Positions 63,100 through 64,000 of a DNA stretch of 64,000 nt are shown one piece after another (position 1 is the first letter of the stretch; each line of letters opens with the position of its first letter). Source of the DNA: Gelatoporia subvermispora B (taxonomy: Eukaryota > Basidiomycota > Agaricomycetes > Polyporales > Gelatoporiaceae); assembly GCA_000320605.2 (NCBI GenBank), contig KB445799.1, forward strand, positions 424,179-488,178. Reading direction: 5' to 3'. Made by a program: the position numbers and the translations under genes. The notes beneath the pieces are model-generated. The model was given only the letters and a program-made list of their open reading frames with translations. It had not been told where the DNA came from and searched no databases.

Positions 63100-63295
63100 G
63101 TCGAGTGCAACCTCATCCGACCCTGTACTTATCAATACAATCACGTAACAGACGGTTGAACCATATTTGTTCTTTCTGAGGTGACGGTCAGACGCAGCGA
63201 ACAGTCTTGAACCGAGCACAACTTCATCCCACCCAAACTAATTCTAATGAGACGGTTTGGATCAGAGTTGTTATTTCTGAGATGACGGTCAGACG
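63084..63295. repeat. Tandem duplication across the stop codon of the cysteine-repeat gene
   Basis: Copies at 63084-63194 (111 bp) and 63195-63295 (101 bp) both start CAGCGAACAG(C/T)CTTGA and both end GACGGTCAGACG. The first carries the last codons and the TGA of the gene; the second repeats that short end in non-coding DNA. Confidence 0.85.
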
Positions 63296-63789
63296 CACAG
63301 TTCGATTACATGACAGCATGGTCTTGCTCATATGATTGTCACAATATCGCGATGGCTCGCAGTGTGTGGCGCGGTCCCTGGAGTCTGAAGATCTGAAGTT
63401 TGCTGTATCGTGATCCTGACTACCGAATTGGATTTGGGTATTGGGCCCTTCAGCATACAGGGATGTGGCGGATCTCTAAGCCTGACTTTATGGATCCTCC
63501 TTGGGTCCCGTTATACGTTCCAGCGTGTCGACATGCCCTTTCAAGAGGGCTGCTATTGGGAAGACCAAACTACTAGCATGACCGCTCCGGGCCTGTGCCC
63601 ACAGTGCGACTCGTGGGTGCCTGGGTGTTTACGTAACGCTGACGGCCTCTCCCGAGCTCCCCCGAACGCGGCCATAGCAGCAGCCTCTACGTTTGCTTAG
63701 CATCGTGAAATTGACCGTCGATCCCCAGGACTGCACTCGTACAGCTCCAGACCCTTTGGTATTATAGAAGGGTCTATGTGATATCCATA
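63296..63789. other. Unassigned spacer
   Basis: About 490 bp; a TATTATAG element near 63759 could be a promoter element for the open frame that reaches the window edge. Nothing else recognised. Confidence 0.4.
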
Positions 63790-64000
63790 ACCAGCCTCCG
63801 ACGGAGCAACGACATCAGCATCAACGCACAGCCATATATTATTCTCTTGGCAATCGACCTGGTCTCGTATTCGACGGCGCAGTCGAAGATTCTCCCAACC
63901 AGATGCTCACCAGACAGATCGCAGAAGTTGAGCTAAATTGCACAAACTACGGTCAGTTCGCGTACGACAGTGAGACCACTGGCTGCAATCCCTGCGATCG
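63790..64000 (+). CDS. Partial open frame at the window edge
   Basis: An open frame runs to the end of the window, reading IYYSLGNRPGLVFDGAVEDS, QMLTRQIAEVELNCTNYGQF, DSETTGCNPCD. Its composition and the C-x-C-like cysteines look coding. No start codon is seen in frame upstream except the internal Met at 63905, so a 5' exon may lie before it. Family not recognised; it might be another cysteine-rich secreted gene. Confidence 0.35.

Overview
The window is nuclear DNA of a filamentous basidiomycete, most likely an Agaricomycete and possibly a wood-associated polypore. The evidence is many short introns of about 50-65 bp, GC-rich genes separated by AT-richer spacers, a class I hydrophobin, a RUA1-type regulator, a lineage-type divergent casein kinase 1, CPL1-like cysteine-rich secreted proteins, and decayed DUF6589 and RecQ-like helicase copies of the kind expanded in mushrooms. 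The species cannot be named from sequence alone. Exon boundaries are my own readings of splice sites and reading frames; none has been checked against transcripts.

Layout. 1-4.85 kb is degenerate accessory DNA: a broken DUF6589 gene (+), a broken RecQ-family helicase (-) and a diverged 149-bp tandem duplication. 4.87-10.3 kb holds a RUA1-domain regulator (-), a p24 cargo receptor (+) diverging from it, and an aldehyde dehydrogenase (-). 10.3-14.8 kb is gene-poor and contains a tandem array with a period of about 587 bp. 14.8-21.4 kb carries MAK21/NOC1 and a PTC7-type PP2C phosphatase. 23-26.3 kb has a broken F-box gene, an unknown gene and a CPL1-like secreted protein. 27.6-31 kb has EAF3 (chromodomain/MRG) and a CK1-like kinase. 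34-37.5 kb has two secreted-protein genes with TATA boxes. 37.9-40.7 kb is a same-strand run of MAGO NASHI, mitochondrial uS10 and SUS1. 43-50.3 kb has a single-pass membrane protein with a PPxY tail, proteasome beta2, a BAR protein (Gvp36 type) and proteasome beta7. 51-58.8 kb has a SANT-like protein, the DEAH helicase PRP43 and a hydrophobin. 60.6-64 kb has a cysteine-repeat plus CPL1-like secreted protein, flanked by a decayed relative upstream and a tandem duplication across its stop codon.

How the genes fit together. Most are conserved housekeeping functions: ribosome biogenesis, mRNA processing and export, chromatin, proteasome, ER-Golgi transport and mitochondria. Between them sit islands of secreted or cell-surface proteins (hydrophobin, CPL1-like, cysteine-repeat and other small secreted proteins) and decayed repeats. 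The most interesting signals are very small exons, including a proposed 6-nt exon in MAGO NASHI; a small secreted protein built from a repeat whose units coincide with exons; the cysteine-repeat/CPL1 locus; and the 587-bp tandem array.
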